Below the pieces are notes generated by a model. That model searched no databases. It saw only the letters and a list, made by a program, of their open reading frames with translations, and was not told where the DNA came from. The translations under genes were made by a program, and so were the position numbers. Positions 39,080-49,605 of a stretch of DNA of 64,000 nucleotides are shown piece after piece. Each line of letters begins with the position of its first letter. Positions within the stretch are counted from its first letter, which is position 1. This stretch comes from Azohydromonas aeria (GTDB lineage Bacteria; Pseudomonadota; Gammaproteobacteria; Burkholderiales; Burkholderiaceae_C), in NCBI RefSeq assembly GCF_009760915.1, contig NZ_VIDQ01000019.1, positions 41,310 through 105,309 of the forward strand, given 5' to 3'.

Positions 39080-39094
39080 TGGCACCGGTATTGC
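39080..39094 (+). promoter_or_regulatory. Sigma-54 (-24/-12) promoter of dctA
   Basis: TGGCAC at 39,080-39,085 and TTGC at 39,091-39,094 match the sigma-54 consensus TGGCAC-N5-TTGC exactly, including spacing. Transcription would start near 39,106, about 48 bases before the dctA ATG. Linkage to dctB/dctD makes DctD the expected activator. Confidence 0.85.
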
Positions 39095-39153
39095 GAAAGA
39101 AGCCTTGTCCGGCCACCCCGACCCTTCCCCACCGGCCGCCCGAGGAGACATTC

Positions 39154-40491
39154 ATGGACGCAGTCCAGAAAAAGCCTTTCTACCGATCCCTGTACTTCCA
39201 AGTGCTGTCCGCCATCGCCATCGGCGTGCTGCTGGGCCATTTCTATCCGGAAACCGGCGCGGCGATGAAGCCGCTGGGCGACGGCTTCATCAAGCTCATC
39301 AAGATGATCATTGCCCCGATCATCTTCTGCACCGTGGTGGTGGGCATCGCCGGCATGGAAGACATGAAGAAGGTCGGCAAGACCGGCGGCATGGCGCTGC
39401 TGTACTTCGAGATCGTCTCCACCATCGCGCTGGTGGTGGGCCTGGTGGTCATCAACTTCGTCAAGCCGGGCGCCGGCATGAACGTGGACGTGAGCCAGCT
39501 CGACACCAAGGCGATCGCGGCCTACACCAAGCCGGGCCAGATGCAGAGCACCACCGACTTCCTGCTCAACGTCATCCCGAGCAGCGTGGTCGATGCCTTC
39601 GCCAAGGGCGAGATCCTGCAGGTGCTGCTGTTCTCGGTGCTGTTCGGCTTCGCGCTGCACAAGTTCGGCGGGCGCGGCACGCTGGTGTTCGACTACATCG
39701 AGAAGTTCTCGCACGTGCTGTTCACGATCGTGGGCTACATCATGAAGGTCGCCCCGATCGGCGCCTTCGGCGCCATGGCCTTCACCATCGGCAAGTACGG
39801 CGTGAGCTCGCTGGTGCAACTGGGCCAGCTGATGGCCACGTTCTACCTCACCTGCCTGCTGTTCATCTTCGTGATCCTGGGCGGCATCGCCCGCGCGCAC
39901 GGCTTCTCGATCCTGAAGTTCATCAAGTACATCAAGGAAGAGCTGCTGATCGTGCTGGGCACCTCGTCGAGCGAGTCGGTGCTGCCGCGCATGATGGCCA
40001 AGCTGGAGAACCTGGGCGCGCGCAAGAGCGTGGTGGGCCTGGTGATCCCGACGGGCTACTCCTTCAACCTGGACGGCACCTCGATCTACCTGACCATGGC
40101 CGCGGTGTTCATCGCCCAGGCCACCAACACCGACATGACGCTGACGCAGCAGCTCACGCTGCTGGCGGTGCTGCTGCTGACCTCCAAGGGCGCCGCGGGC
40201 GTGACGGGCAGCGGCTTCATCGTGCTGGCGGCCACGCTGTCCGCGGTGGGCAACGTGCCGGTGGCGGGCCTGGCGCTGATCCTGGGCATCGACCGCTTCA
40301 TGTCCGAGGCGCGCGCGCTCACGAACCTGATCGGCAACGGCGTGGCCACGGTGGTGGTCGCGAAGTGGACCGGTGACCTCGACAGCGCCCACATGAAGCG
40401 CGTGCTCGACGGCGAGACCGTGGCCGAGGCCGAGGCGCCCGAAGCCGTGCTCGACGCGCAGGAAGTGCACATGCCCGTGCCGGCGCGCTGA
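39154..40491 (+). CDS. dctA: C4-dicarboxylate transporter DctA
   Basis: 445 residues, a sodium- or proton-coupled importer of succinate, fumarate and malate in the inner membrane. About eight hydrophobic helices, the serine-rich [21 protein letters not shown] re-entrant loop and [22 protein letters not shown] transport-site region are hallmarks of the DAACS family. The ATG at 39,154 has GAGGAGA 6-8 bases upstream; an upstream ATG at 39,091 would lie inside the sigma-54 promoter and was rejected. DctB and DctD follow. Confidence 0.97.
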   Translation: MDAVQKKPFYRSLYFQVLSAIAIGVLLGHFYPETGAAMKPLGDGFIKLIKMIIAPIIFCTVVVGIAGMEDMKKVGKTGGMALLYFEIVSTIALVVGLVVINFVKPGAGMNVDVSQLDTKAIAAYTKPGQMQSTTDFLLNVIPSSVVDAFAKGEILQVLLFSVLFGFALHKFGGRGTLVFDYIEKFSHVLFTIVGYIMKVAPIGAFGAMAFTIGKYGVSSLVQLGQLMATFYLTCLLFIFVILGGIARAHGFSILKFIKYIKEELLIVLGTSSSESVLPRMMAKLENLGARKSVVGLVIPTGYSFNLDGTSIYLTMAAVFIAQATNTDMTLTQQLTLLAVLLLTSKGAAGVTGSGFIVLAATLSAVGNVPVAGLALILGIDRFMSEARALTNLIGNGVATVVVAKWTGDLDSAHMKRVLDGETVAEAEAPEAVLDAQEVHMPVPAR

Positions 40492-40512
40492 TCCTCCTTC
40501 AACGCGTAAGCT

Positions 40513-40566
40513 GCGCGCCGCCGCGGCCGGCTCCCGCAAGCCGGTTGCGCGGCGCGCAACGTCTTT
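40513..40566 (+). terminator. Terminator or attenuator between dctA and dctB
   Basis: GCGCGCCGC (40,513-40,521) pairs with GCGGCGCGC (40,549-40,557), with an inner CCGGCT/AGCCGG stem, followed by AACGTCTTTT. It would reduce read-through from the highly inducible dctA into the regulatory genes. It lies 20 bases before the dctB start. Confidence 0.65.
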
Positions 40567-40585
40567 TGCAGCAGCAGCATCCGCA

Positions 40586-42426
40586 GTGAAACCCCGCACC
40601 CTCCTGGCCTGGAGCGGCGCCTGCCTGGCGCTGGTGGCCGCCTGCGCCTGGAGCGGGCACCGCCTGGCCTGGCGCAACGGCCTGGCCAGCCTGCAGGACC
40701 AGGCGCAGCACCGGCTCGACCTGGTGACCACCGCGCTGGACGCGCAGCTGGCGCGCTTCGACTACCTGCCCTCGCTGCTGGAGACCACGCCGCAGGTGCT
40801 GCAGCTGCTGCGCGCGCCGGGCGACGAAGGGCTGCGCCACGAGGTCAACGCCACGCTGCGCGGCATCAACGCCACGGCCGGCGCCGACATGCTCTACGTG
40901 CTCGGCCGCGACGGCCGGGTGCTGGCCGCGGGCGACGCCGGCCAGACCGGCACGCCGCTGGGGCTCGACCTGTCCTTCCGCCCCTACGTGCGCGACGCGC
41001 TGGCGCAGCAGCGCGGGCGCTTCTTCGGCGTGGGCGTCTCCAGCGGGCGGCCGGGCTACTACCTGTCCTTCGCGCTGGCGCCGAAGCCCGCCTTCGAGGC
41101 GCCGCCGCCGGCGCCGCTGGGCGTGGCCACGGTCAAGGTCAGCCTGGAGGCCAGCGAGCAGGCCTGGCGCAAGCTGCCCGGCGAGGTGCTGGCGATCGAC
41201 GAGCACGGCGTGGTGATCCTGGGCACGCGCGAGCACTGGAAGTACCGCCCCCTGCAGCCGCTGCCCGAAGCCGAGCTGCGCGAGGCCGAGCGCACCCGCA
41301 GCTACGGCGGAGCCCCCCTCAAGCCCCTGGACTGGCGCGTGCGCGAAGCGCTGCCCGACGCCGGCGGCACGCTGCTGGCGCTCGAAGGCGGGCGCTGGCT
41401 GGCCAGCGAGCGCGCGCTGCAGCGCACGCCCTGGCGCCTGGTGGTGCTCGACGACCTGGCGCCGCTGCAGGCCGAGGCCCGGCGCATGGCCGTCACCGGC
41501 GCGCTGGCCGGGCTGCTGCTGCCGCTGCTGGGCTTCGCCTGGCTGCAGCGCCGCCGCGTGCTGGCGCAGCAGCGCGCCAGCCGCCTGGCGCTGCAGATGG
41601 CCTACGACAGCCTGGAAGCGCGCGTGGTGGAGCGCACCGCCGAGCTGCGCGCGGCGCAGAACGAGCTGGTTCATGCCGGCAAGATGGCGCTGCTTGGACG
41701 CATGTCCGCGGGCATGGTCCATGAGCTCAACCAGCCGCTGGCGGCGATGCGCACACTCGCCGACAACGCCTGCGTGCTGCTGCAGCACGGCCGCAATGCC
41801 GACGTCGAGGGCAACCTGCAGCGCATCGCCAAGCTGGTGGACCGGCTCGGCGCCCTGACCCAGCGCTTGAAGAGCTTCGCCCACAAGTCGCAGCAGCCGG
41901 CCGGTCCGGTGGCGCTGCAGCCGGTGGTGGGCAATGCGCAGTTCCTGCTGTCGCGCCGGCTGCGCGAGGCGGGCGTGGAGTTCGAGTCCGACATCGCCCC
42001 GCCGGGCCTGAAGGTGCTGGCCGACGAGGCGCGCACGGAGCAGGTGCTGGTCAACCTGATGGCCAATGCCATCGACGCCATGGAGGGCGCCGACGCCGCG
42101 CGCCGCCTGGTGGTGCGCGCGCGCATCGACGGCGCGTGCGCGCGCATCGAGGTCGAGGACAGCGGCCCGGGCATCCGCGAGGACATCCTGCCGCGCCTGT
42201 TCGAGCCCTTCGTCACCAGCAAGCCCGCCGGGCGCGGCCTGGGACTGGGGCTGATGATCTCCGCCCACATCGCGCGCGAGTCCGGCGGCACGCTGGCGGC
42301 CGGGAACCGGGCCGAGGGCGGGGCGCGCTTCGTGTTCACCCTGCCGCTGGCGCCCGCCGCCGGTTCCCCGCCGCTGCCCGCCGACACGCCGGCCGCGGCG
42401 GGCTCGCCCTCCGAGACCCATTCCTG

Positions 42427-42427
<1 letters not shown>
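40586..42427 (+). CDS. dctB: C4-dicarboxylate sensor histidine kinase DctB
   Basis: 613 residues from a GTG start. Transmembrane helix near 5-22, a periplasmic double-PAS-like sensor (about 25-300, with DMLYVLGRDGRVLAAG and FRPYVRDALAQQ), a second helix near 300-322, and a coiled linker. The H-box is SAGMVHELNQPLAAMRTLADN (His about 379); N, G1 and G2 boxes are NLMANAIDA, DSGPGI and GRGLGLGLMIS. DctB-family kinases show this form of H-box. It signals to DctD, encoded next with a one-base overlap (TGATG). Confidence 0.93.
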
Positions 42428-43872
<1,445 letters not shown>

Positions 43873-44276
43873 AGCGCCCGGACGGGCGGCGCACGTCCGA
43901 GCGCGCCGCTGCGGCATCCCCTGACTGAGGGGCCGCGTCGGGCCGGGCATGGCAATATTTCACGTTGACCGCCACGGTGCGGCCGCCTATGGGCTCCCCC
44001 CGACGAGGGAGCCGCCGCGCAGGCAGGAGCCGGTGGAGCCTTCCTTCACCGACCGGCCTTGTCGCGGCCGCGGCGCCGCGGCAATCGTTCGCTCCAGGGG
44101 TTGTCCGGGACTGCGGGGATGCCGAACCTGCCTTCCTCGCCCCGCGCGTGACGTCATGGAGCGCTCACAACGAAACACGCTGCCCCGTCAATCGCCCCAA
44201 ATCCCGATTTCCATCCCGCTGCAGCCCGACCCGCCGGTCGCCCTTCGACCCTTCAAAGCCTGAGGAGCCGACGCCC
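43873..44276 (+). other. 404-base leader/intergenic region
   Basis: No credible gene. It contains GGCTCCC-N8-GGGAGCC (43,992-44,013) and further short G/C dyads, and near 43,955 an AT-rich GCAATATTTCACGTT that could be promoter material. This may be a long structured 5' leader of the lytic transglycosylase gene, but it matches no riboswitch class I know. Confidence 0.35.
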
Positions 44277-45263
44277 ATGAGCCTTCTTCCGCCGACACGC
44301 CGTGCCGCCGCCGCCGCCGTCCTGCTGCTGTCGGGAGCTGCGGCGCTGGCCGCCGGCCCGCAGCCCTCGCAGGAGGATCCGGGTGCGCGGGCGCAGATGG
44401 CGCTGATGCTGCGTGCCGACGCCGAGCGCTACGAGAAGGGCGACGGGGTGCCGCGCGACGAGGCCTTTGCCGCGGCGATGTACTGCCGCGCCGCTCGCGC
44501 CGGGGATGCCGAGTCGCAGTTCCGCCTGGGCTGGGCCTATGCCAATGCCCGTGGCGTGCCGCGCAACGACGGCTGGGCCGCCTACATGTTCAAGCTGGCG
44601 GCCGACCAGGGCATTCCGCAGGGCGCCACGAACCTGAAGCTGATGGGGGGCGCCACGCCCGAGCAGCCCGACTGCATGATCCCGCCCGCGCCGCCGCCTT
44701 CTGTGATCACCATGGTCAACGGGCGCACGGCGCAGGGCCTGGTGGCCGACCCGGCGCAGCGCGTGCGGCTGCTGAACACGGCGCCGAAGCACGTGGTGGC
44801 GCTGGTCAACAAGCTCGCGCCCAAGTACGACATCCAGCCCGAGCTGGCGCTGGCGATCATCCGGGCCGAGTCCAACTTCGACGCCGGCGCCGTGTCGCCG
44901 AAGAACGCGCAGGGGCTGATGCAGCTGATCCCGGCCACGGCCGAGCGCTTCAACGTGCGCGACCCCTTCAACGCGGAGCAGAACATCCGCGGCGGGCTGG
45001 CCTACCTGCGCTGGCTGCTGGCGTATTTCGAGGGCGACCTGCAGCTCGTGGCCGCCGCCTACAACGCCGGCGAGGGCACGGTGGACCGCTACAAGGGCGT
45101 GCCGCCGTTCGAGGAGACGCGCAACTACGTCACCAAGGTGCTCGAATCCGTGGGGCTGACGCAGCACCACTTCGACCCCAGGGCGGCGCGGCCTTCGGTG
45201 CAGCTGGCGGCGATCCGCAAGCCGCGGGTGGAGGCGGTGGCGCACCGGCGCGGGCGGGAGTAG
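44277..45263 (+). CDS. Exported lytic transglycosylase with Sel1-like repeats
   Basis: 328 residues. Signal peptide (AAAAVLLLSGAAALAAG), then two Sel1-like repeats (about 50-115: AAMYCRAARAGDAESQFRLGWAYANARGVPRN and AYMFKLAADQGIPQGATNL), and a C-terminal SLT domain: catalytic Glu in IIRAESNFDAGAVSPKNAQG, LMQLIPATAERF, NIRGGLAYLRWLL, AAAYNAGEG. It cleaves peptidoglycan in the periplasm. The ATG at 44,277 has GAGGAG upstream. The Sel1 plus SLT combination is less common than plain Slt and may recruit a partner. Confidence 0.9.
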   Translation: MSLLPPTRRAAAAAVLLLSGAAALAAGPQPSQEDPGARAQMALMLRADAERYEKGDGVPRDEAFAAAMYCRAARAGDAESQFRLGWAYANARGVPRNDGWAAYMFKLAADQGIPQGATNLKLMGGATPEQPDCMIPPAPPPSVITMVNGRTAQGLVADPAQRVRLLNTAPKHVVALVNKLAPKYDIQPELALAIIRAESNFDAGAVSPKNAQGLMQLIPATAERFNVRDPFNAEQNIRGGLAYLRWLLAYFEGDLQLVAAAYNAGEGTVDRYKGVPPFEETRNYVTKVLESVGLTQHHFDPRAARPSVQLAAIRKPRVEAVAHRRGRE

Positions 45264-45356
45264 CGAGGCGCCCGGATCAGCCCAGACGTGCCTTCAGGAC
45301 CGCAACGGGCGGCGTCTGGAAGGCCGGCCGGTCGCGGGCTCCCAGTGATTTCCCGT

Positions 45357-45764
45357 CTACGCCGCCCGCACTTCGGCCAACAGGTCGGGATGCCTGTCCA
45401 GCACCTTCAGCAACTTCACCAGCGCCAGCGGCGGCTTGGTCTTGCCGGTTTCGTAACGCGAAAAGGCATTGACGCCGCCACCGAAGATTTCCGCAGCCTC
45501 ACGCTGGTCCAGCTGCAGCTTTCTGCGCACGCGCACGATGAACTCCGGGTCCACGCTGGATGCGTTGACCTGTTTGTTGAAGGCCAGCATCAGGTCCATG
45601 GTGCGCCGCGACTCGGCCGCATCGAGGATGGACTCGCCGCAGGCCGTGCAGAACTCGCCCGTCACCTGCGGCAGCACCGTTGACTCGCCCTTGTACGCAT
45701 AGGGCAGATCGCGGGTGTCATGCACCAGCGCCGCTTGTCCGCAATTCGGGCACTGCATGGTCAT
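45357..45764 (-). CDS. mqsA: Antitoxin MqsA
   Basis: 135 residues (133 from the ATG at 45,758, which has better spacing to the AAGGAG). The N-terminal zinc domain has CPNCGQAAL and FCTACGES; the C-terminal Xre-type helix-turn-helix is LDQREAAEIFGGGVNAFSRYETGKTKP. It binds and neutralises MqsR and represses the mqsRA promoter. Its ATG overlaps the mqsR stop (ATGA), and its strong ribosome binding site lies inside the toxin's last codons, favouring more antitoxin than toxin. Confidence 0.95.
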   Translation of the reverse strand: MTMQCPNCGQAALVHDTRDLPYAYKGESTVLPQVTGEFCTACGESILDAAESRRTMDLMLAFNKQVNASSVDPEFIVRVRRKLQLDQREAAEIFGGGVNAFSRYETGKTKPPLALVKLLKVLDRHPDLLAEVRAA

Positions 45765-46057
45765 AACTCCTTGAAAGAGACGATGAGCACGTCGTCGATG
45801 ACGGTGAACTTCAGGTACACCGCGCCGACGGACGTCACAGGGCGGTAGACGTCCTGCCACACATGGTGGTCGGTGTGGGTCGTCATGCTCTTGTAGAAAT
45901 CGGCACGCTGCAGTGTCAACACCACAGCCAGCATGCCGTCGAAGTCCAGACCCAGCGCCACGGCGCCTTCACGTGCTGAGCGTGTCGTGCGGACCTTGCC
46001 GGCTTGGACCAGCGCCTTCACCACCGAGAGCTTGCAGTGCGGCGTGCTCTTTTCCAT
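45761..46057 (-). CDS. mqsR: Toxin MqsR (mRNA interferase)
   Basis: 98 residues, the same length as E. coli MqsR and recognisably close to it: MEKSTPHCKLSVVKALV, VRTTRSAREGAVALGLDFDG, DFYKSMTTHTDHHVWQDVYRP, VIDDVLIVSFKEL. It cuts mRNA mainly at GCU/GCA sites. The active-site Lys, Tyr and Arg segment (DFYKSMTT) is intact. The ATG at 46,057 lies 9 bases after the operator, and there is no good ribosome binding site, so toxin translation should be weak. Confidence 0.95.
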   Translation of the reverse strand: MEKSTPHCKLSVVKALVQAGKVRTTRSAREGAVALGLDFDGMLAVVLTLQRADFYKSMTTHTDHHVWQDVYRPVTSVGAVYLKFTVIDDVLIVSFKEL

Positions 46058-46065
46058 CAAGCAAC

Positions 46066-46084
46066 TTTAACCTAGTAGGTTAAA
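46066..46084. promoter_or_regulatory. MqsA operator
   Basis: TTTAACCTAGTAGGTTAAA is a perfect 19-base palindrome containing AACCT-N3-AGGTT, the known MqsA recognition pattern, immediately upstream of mqsR. Repression here would also cover the promoter and the toxin's translation start. Confidence 0.9.
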
Positions 46085-46111
46085 TTGCTGAATTGTTTGG
46101 CGTGGGATCCT

Positions 46112-47203
46112 TTACGGATTCCCCCCCACCCGCTGCGGCTCGACCTGGAACAGCTCCGGCGTGCCCGGCAGCACGCGCACCTTGACCCAGTGCACCCGCG
46201 GGCTGCCGTAGCCCTGCACGCGCGTGACGTTGGCCAGCTTGGGCTCCGGCGAGCTGTCGCGGTACCAGGGCTGGTCCATGAAGAACTCGTGGTCGTCGCC
46301 GTGCAGCAGTAGCACCGGGTGGCCGTAGGCCAGCGCGCGCTGGCGCAGCTTGTCGAGCACGGCGTCGAAGCCCTTGCGCGCCGGGCTGCCCGGGGCGGCC
46401 TCGATGCGCGGATTGGCCTGCATCGCCACCACCACGCCCGGCGCGCCGCGGCGCTGCGCGGTGTCGAAGAGCCGGTCCAGCCAGGCCAGGTTGGCGGCCT
46501 GCCGGGCCTCGAACTCGGCCTGGCGCTCGGGGTTGGTGGCCGTCACGTCGTCCTTCGGGTCCACGCCGCGCCAGGGCGCCGTGTCGTTCTGGCTGCCCAC
46601 CACGTGCAGCGTGGCGAAAAGCACGCCCTGGCGCTCGAACATCGCGTTCTCGACGAAAGTGGCATGCGCGGGCATCTCGCGACCCTGCGACTGCAGCGCC
46701 ATGGGCCGCTGGCCCAGGCTGCGTCCGGGCTCGGCGAAGAACAACTTGCGCAGCAGCGCCAGCCGCTCGGTGGGCACGTAGCTGCCGTTGCTCGGCCGGT
46801 GGCAGTCGGTCCACTCGTTGTCGCCGGGGGTGTAGACCACCGGCGGCGCGAAGCGCTGCACCTGCCGCAACCGCTCGCGGTAGATGCCCTCGTCGCAGCG
46901 CTCGGCGCCGCCCTTGACGTCGCCCACGTGCAGCACCACGCCGACCTCGGCGTCGGCATTGACGGCGTCGATGAGCCGGTCCACCGCCGCCACCTCGCGC
47001 GGGCTGTAGGGCATGTCGCCCATGAGCGCGAAGGCGAAGCCGCCGGGCACGCCGGGTGGCGCGCGGTGCAGCGGCGCGGCGTCGGGCTGCGCGCAGCCGC
47101 CCAGCACGGCCGCCAGGGCCAGCACCCAGCCGCCCAGGCGGGCGCGGCGCGGCGCGGCGCCGGCTTGGAAACAGGGAGCAACGGGAACGCGGTCGAACTT
47201 CAT
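46112..47203 (-). CDS. Metallophosphoesterase, predicted lipoprotein
   Basis: 363 residues. A hydrophobic signal segment ends in a lipobox, VLGGCAQP (Cys near 37). The calcineurin-like phosphoesterase core shows [41 protein letters not shown] and a late [18 protein letters not shown], which together give the metal-binding Asp, His and Asn set. The substrate is unknown; the gene is placed in the cell envelope by the lipobox. It is upstream of mqsR on the same strand, but the mqsRA operator separates them. Confidence 0.85.
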   Translation of the reverse strand: MKFDRVPVAPCFQAGAAPRRARLGGWVLALAAVLGGCAQPDAAPLHRAPPGVPGGFAFALMGDMPYSPREVAAVDRLIDAVNADAEVGVVLHVGDVKGGAERCDEGIYRERLRQVQRFAPPVVYTPGDNEWTDCHRPSNGSYVPTERLALLRKLFFAEPGRSLGQRPMALQSQGREMPAHATFVENAMFERQGVLFATLHVVGSQNDTAPWRGVDPKDDVTATNPERQAEFEARQAANLAWLDRLFDTAQRRGAPGVVVAMQANPRIEAAPGSPARKGFDAVLDKLRQRALAYGHPVLLLHGDDHEFFMDQPWYRDSSPEPKLANVTRVQGYGSPRVHWVKVRVLPGTPELFQVEPQRVGGNP

Positions 47204-47277
47204 GCGGGCCTATGGGGCAGGAAACGGGCCGCGTATGCTGCCAGCGCCCAACCCGCTTTCCGTCCCGGGAGATGCCG

Positions 47278-49209
47278 ATGCAACACAGGGAAACGACCTT
47301 CCGCAGCGCCGACAAGGTGGTGTCCGCCGAGGAGGCGGTGCAGCTCATCCCCGATGGCGCCACGGTGGCCACCGGCGGCTTCGTGGGCATCGGCTTCGCC
47401 GAGAACCTCGCCGTCGCGCTGGAGCAGCGTTTCACGAGCACCGGAACGCCCAGGGACCTGACCCTGGTCTATGCCGCTGGACAGGGCGACGGCGCCAAGC
47501 GGGGCCTGAACCACCTGGCCCATGAAGGCCTGCTGAAGCGCGTCGTCGGCGGGCACTGGGGGCTGGTGCCGGGGCTGCAGCGGCTGGCGGTGGAAGGCCG
47601 CATCGAGGCCTGGAACCTGCCGCAGGGCGTGATCTCGCAACTGTTCCGCGACATCGCCGCGGGCAAGCCGGGGCAGCTCTCGCGCGTAGGGCTGGGCACC
47701 TTCGTCGATCCGCGCCACGGCGGCGGGCGCGTCAACGAGCGCAGCACGGAGGAACTCGTCAGGCTGCTGGACCTCGATGGCGAGGAGGTGCTCCTCTACA
47801 AGACCTTCCCCATCGACGTGGCGCTGCTGCGCGGCACCACGGCCGACCTCGACGGCAACGTCACCATGGAGCGCGAGGCGCTGACGCTGGAGGCGCTGTC
47901 CATCGCCATGGCCGCGCGCAACAGCGGGGGGCTCGTGATCGTGCAGGTCGAGCGCCTGGCCGAGCGCGGCTCGCTGCATCCGCGTCACGTGAAGATTCCC
48001 GGCGTGCTGGTGGACTGCGTGGTGGTGGCGGAACAGCCCGAGTACCACATGCAGACCTTTGCCGAGCCCTACAACCCGGCCTATGCCGGCGAGGTGCGCC
48101 AGCCCGCGCAGCGCGTGGCGCCGCATGCCGACACGGGCAGCAGCACGCTCGACGCGCGGCGCATCATCGCCCGCCGCGCCGCGCTGGAGCTGCGCCCCGG
48201 CGCGGTGGTGAACCTGGGCATCGGCATGCCCGAAGGCGTGGCGGCGGTGGCGGCGCAGGAGCGCGTGATCGACCTCATCACGCTCACGGCCGAGCCCGGC
48301 GTGGTGGGCGGCATCCCGGCCGCGGGCCTGAGCTTCGGCGCGGCGGTGAACGCGCATGCCGTGATCGACCAGCCCTACCAGTTCGACTTCTACGACGGCG
48401 GCGGCCTGGACATCGCCTTCCTGGGCCTGGCGCAGGCCGATGCGCAGGGCAACCTCAACGTCAGCCGCTTCGGCCGGCGGCTGGCGGGCGCGGGCGGCTT
48501 CATCAACATCAGCCAGAACGCGCGCAAGGTGGTGTTCGTCGGCAACTTCTGCGCCGGCGACGGCAGCGTGCCGAAGTTCCTGCGCGAGGTCGAGCAGCGC
48601 ACCTATGCCGGGCGCGAGGCCCTCAAGCGCGGCCAGGAGGCGCTGTACGTGACCGAGCGCTGCGTGTTCCGGCTGCACGAGGCCGGGCTGCAACTGGTGG
48701 AGATCGCGCCGGGCGTGGACCTGGAGCGCGACATCCTGGCGCGCATGGAATTCACGCCCGTCATCGAGGGCGCGCCGCGGCTGATGGAAGCCTGCATCTT
48801 CTCGCCCGCGCCGATGAAGCTGCGCGAGCGGCTGCTGGCGCGCCCGCTGGCCGAGCGGCTGCACCTGGACGAGTCGGGGGAAAGTTTCTTCGTCAACTTC
48901 GAGCGCCTGACGGTGCACAGCAGCGAGGACATCGAGGCCGTCGAGCGCGCGCTGGTGCAGCGCCTGGAGCCGCTGGGTCGCAAGCTGCGCGCGGTGGTGA
49001 ACTACGACCACTTCCAGATCGACGCCGCGCTGGAAGACGACTGGGCGGCGATGGTCGAGCGCACCGCCGGGCGTTTCTATTCGAAGGTCACGCGCTACGG
49101 CAGCGCCGGCTTTGCAAGGGCGCGGCTGGCGCAGGCCCTGGCGGCGCGGGGGATCGATCCGCAGGTGTATGCGACGGAGGCGGAGGCGCAGGCGCATTTG
49201 AAGGGGTGA
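47278..49209 (+). CDS. Fused-subunit acyl-CoA:carboxylate CoA-transferase (YdiF type)
   Basis: 643 residues carrying both alpha- and beta-like halves of a class I CoA-transferase, as in propionate CoA-transferase and YdiF. Visible: [19 protein letters not shown] (CoA loop) in the alpha half, and [10 protein letters not shown] plus [12 protein letters not shown] in the beta half, where the Glu is the catalytic nucleophile. It exchanges CoA between acyl-CoA and short or 3-oxo acids; substrates are unassigned. MQHRE at 47,278 is preferred over ATG at 47,272 because GGGAGA sits 7 bases before the former. Confidence 0.88.
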   Translation: MQHRETTFRSADKVVSAEEAVQLIPDGATVATGGFVGIGFAENLAVALEQRFTSTGTPRDLTLVYAAGQGDGAKRGLNHLAHEGLLKRVVGGHWGLVPGLQRLAVEGRIEAWNLPQGVISQLFRDIAAGKPGQLSRVGLGTFVDPRHGGGRVNERSTEELVRLLDLDGEEVLLYKTFPIDVALLRGTTADLDGNVTMEREALTLEALSIAMAARNSGGLVIVQVERLAERGSLHPRHVKIPGVLVDCVVVAEQPEYHMQTFAEPYNPAYAGEVRQPAQRVAPHADTGSSTLDARRIIARRAALELRPGAVVNLGIGMPEGVAAVAAQERVIDLITLTAEPGVVGGIPAAGLSFGAAVNAHAVIDQPYQFDFYDGGGLDIAFLGLAQADAQGNLNVSRFGRRLAGAGGFINISQNARKVVFVGNFCAGDGSVPKFLREVEQRTYAGREALKRGQEALYVTERCVFRLHEAGLQLVEIAPGVDLERDILARMEFTPVIEGAPRLMEACIFSPAPMKLRERLLARPLAERLHLDESGESFFVNFERLTVHSSEDIEAVERALVQRLEPLGRKLRAVVNYDHFQIDAALEDDWAAMVERTAGRFYSKVTRYGSAGFARARLAQALAARGIDPQVYATEAEAQAHLKG

Positions 49210-49258
49210 GCCAGGCGCTTGGCGGTAGGCCATCGGCACGGGCGCCTGCAACTTGCCT

Positions 49259-49554
49259 CGTCATTCCCGTGAAGGCGTGCTGCTGTCCGGGAAAAGCGGG
49301 GAACGACCGGCAGCCCGACAGCACGGGCATCCCGCTTACTGTTTCGTCATTCCGGCGAAAGCCGGAATCCACGAACGCTGCAATGTCTCGCTGGCCAATG
49401 CCAGCATGTGCCCGCGTCAGCCATTCCACCGTAGCGGCGCGCGTGGATTCCGGCTTCCGCCGGAATGACGGATCGGGGTGCGCAGCGTCACGGCTGACGG
49501 GATGCCATGGAGTGAGCCTTCCCCGGACAGCAGTGCGCGAAGGCGAGGATGACG
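49259..49554. repeat. Composite inverted repeat around the second 126-bp element
   Basis: Besides the 126-bp core, an outer pair of imperfect inverted repeats is visible: CGTCATTCCCGTGAAGGCGT at 49,259 onward and its approximate complement ending ...GATGACG at 49,521-49,554, sharing the run GCTGTCCGGG. A similar outer arm lies left of copy 1 (25,377-25,410). No gene is present in 49,210-49,605. Confidence 0.75.
49345..49470. repeat. 126-bp element with 28-base terminal inverted repeats (copy 2, inverted)
   Basis: Left arm 49,345-49,372 is identical to the copy 1 arm; right arm 49,443-49,470 differs from the perfect complement at one base (CTTCC for CTTTC). Total length equals copy 1. The 70-base interior is homologous to that of copy 1 in reverse orientation, as shared runs such as GGCTGACG and GGCAC show when read on the minus strand. 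Confidence 0.9.
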
Positions 49555-49605
49555 AAGTAGAGGGTGAGCCGTATCAGCCTGCGGGCGGCAGGCGACGGCA
49601 GCTCA

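Noticed and set aside
43949..44263. 104-residue ORF before the lytic transglycosylase
   Set aside because: No ribosome binding site, proline/arginine-rich shadow-like composition, no family.
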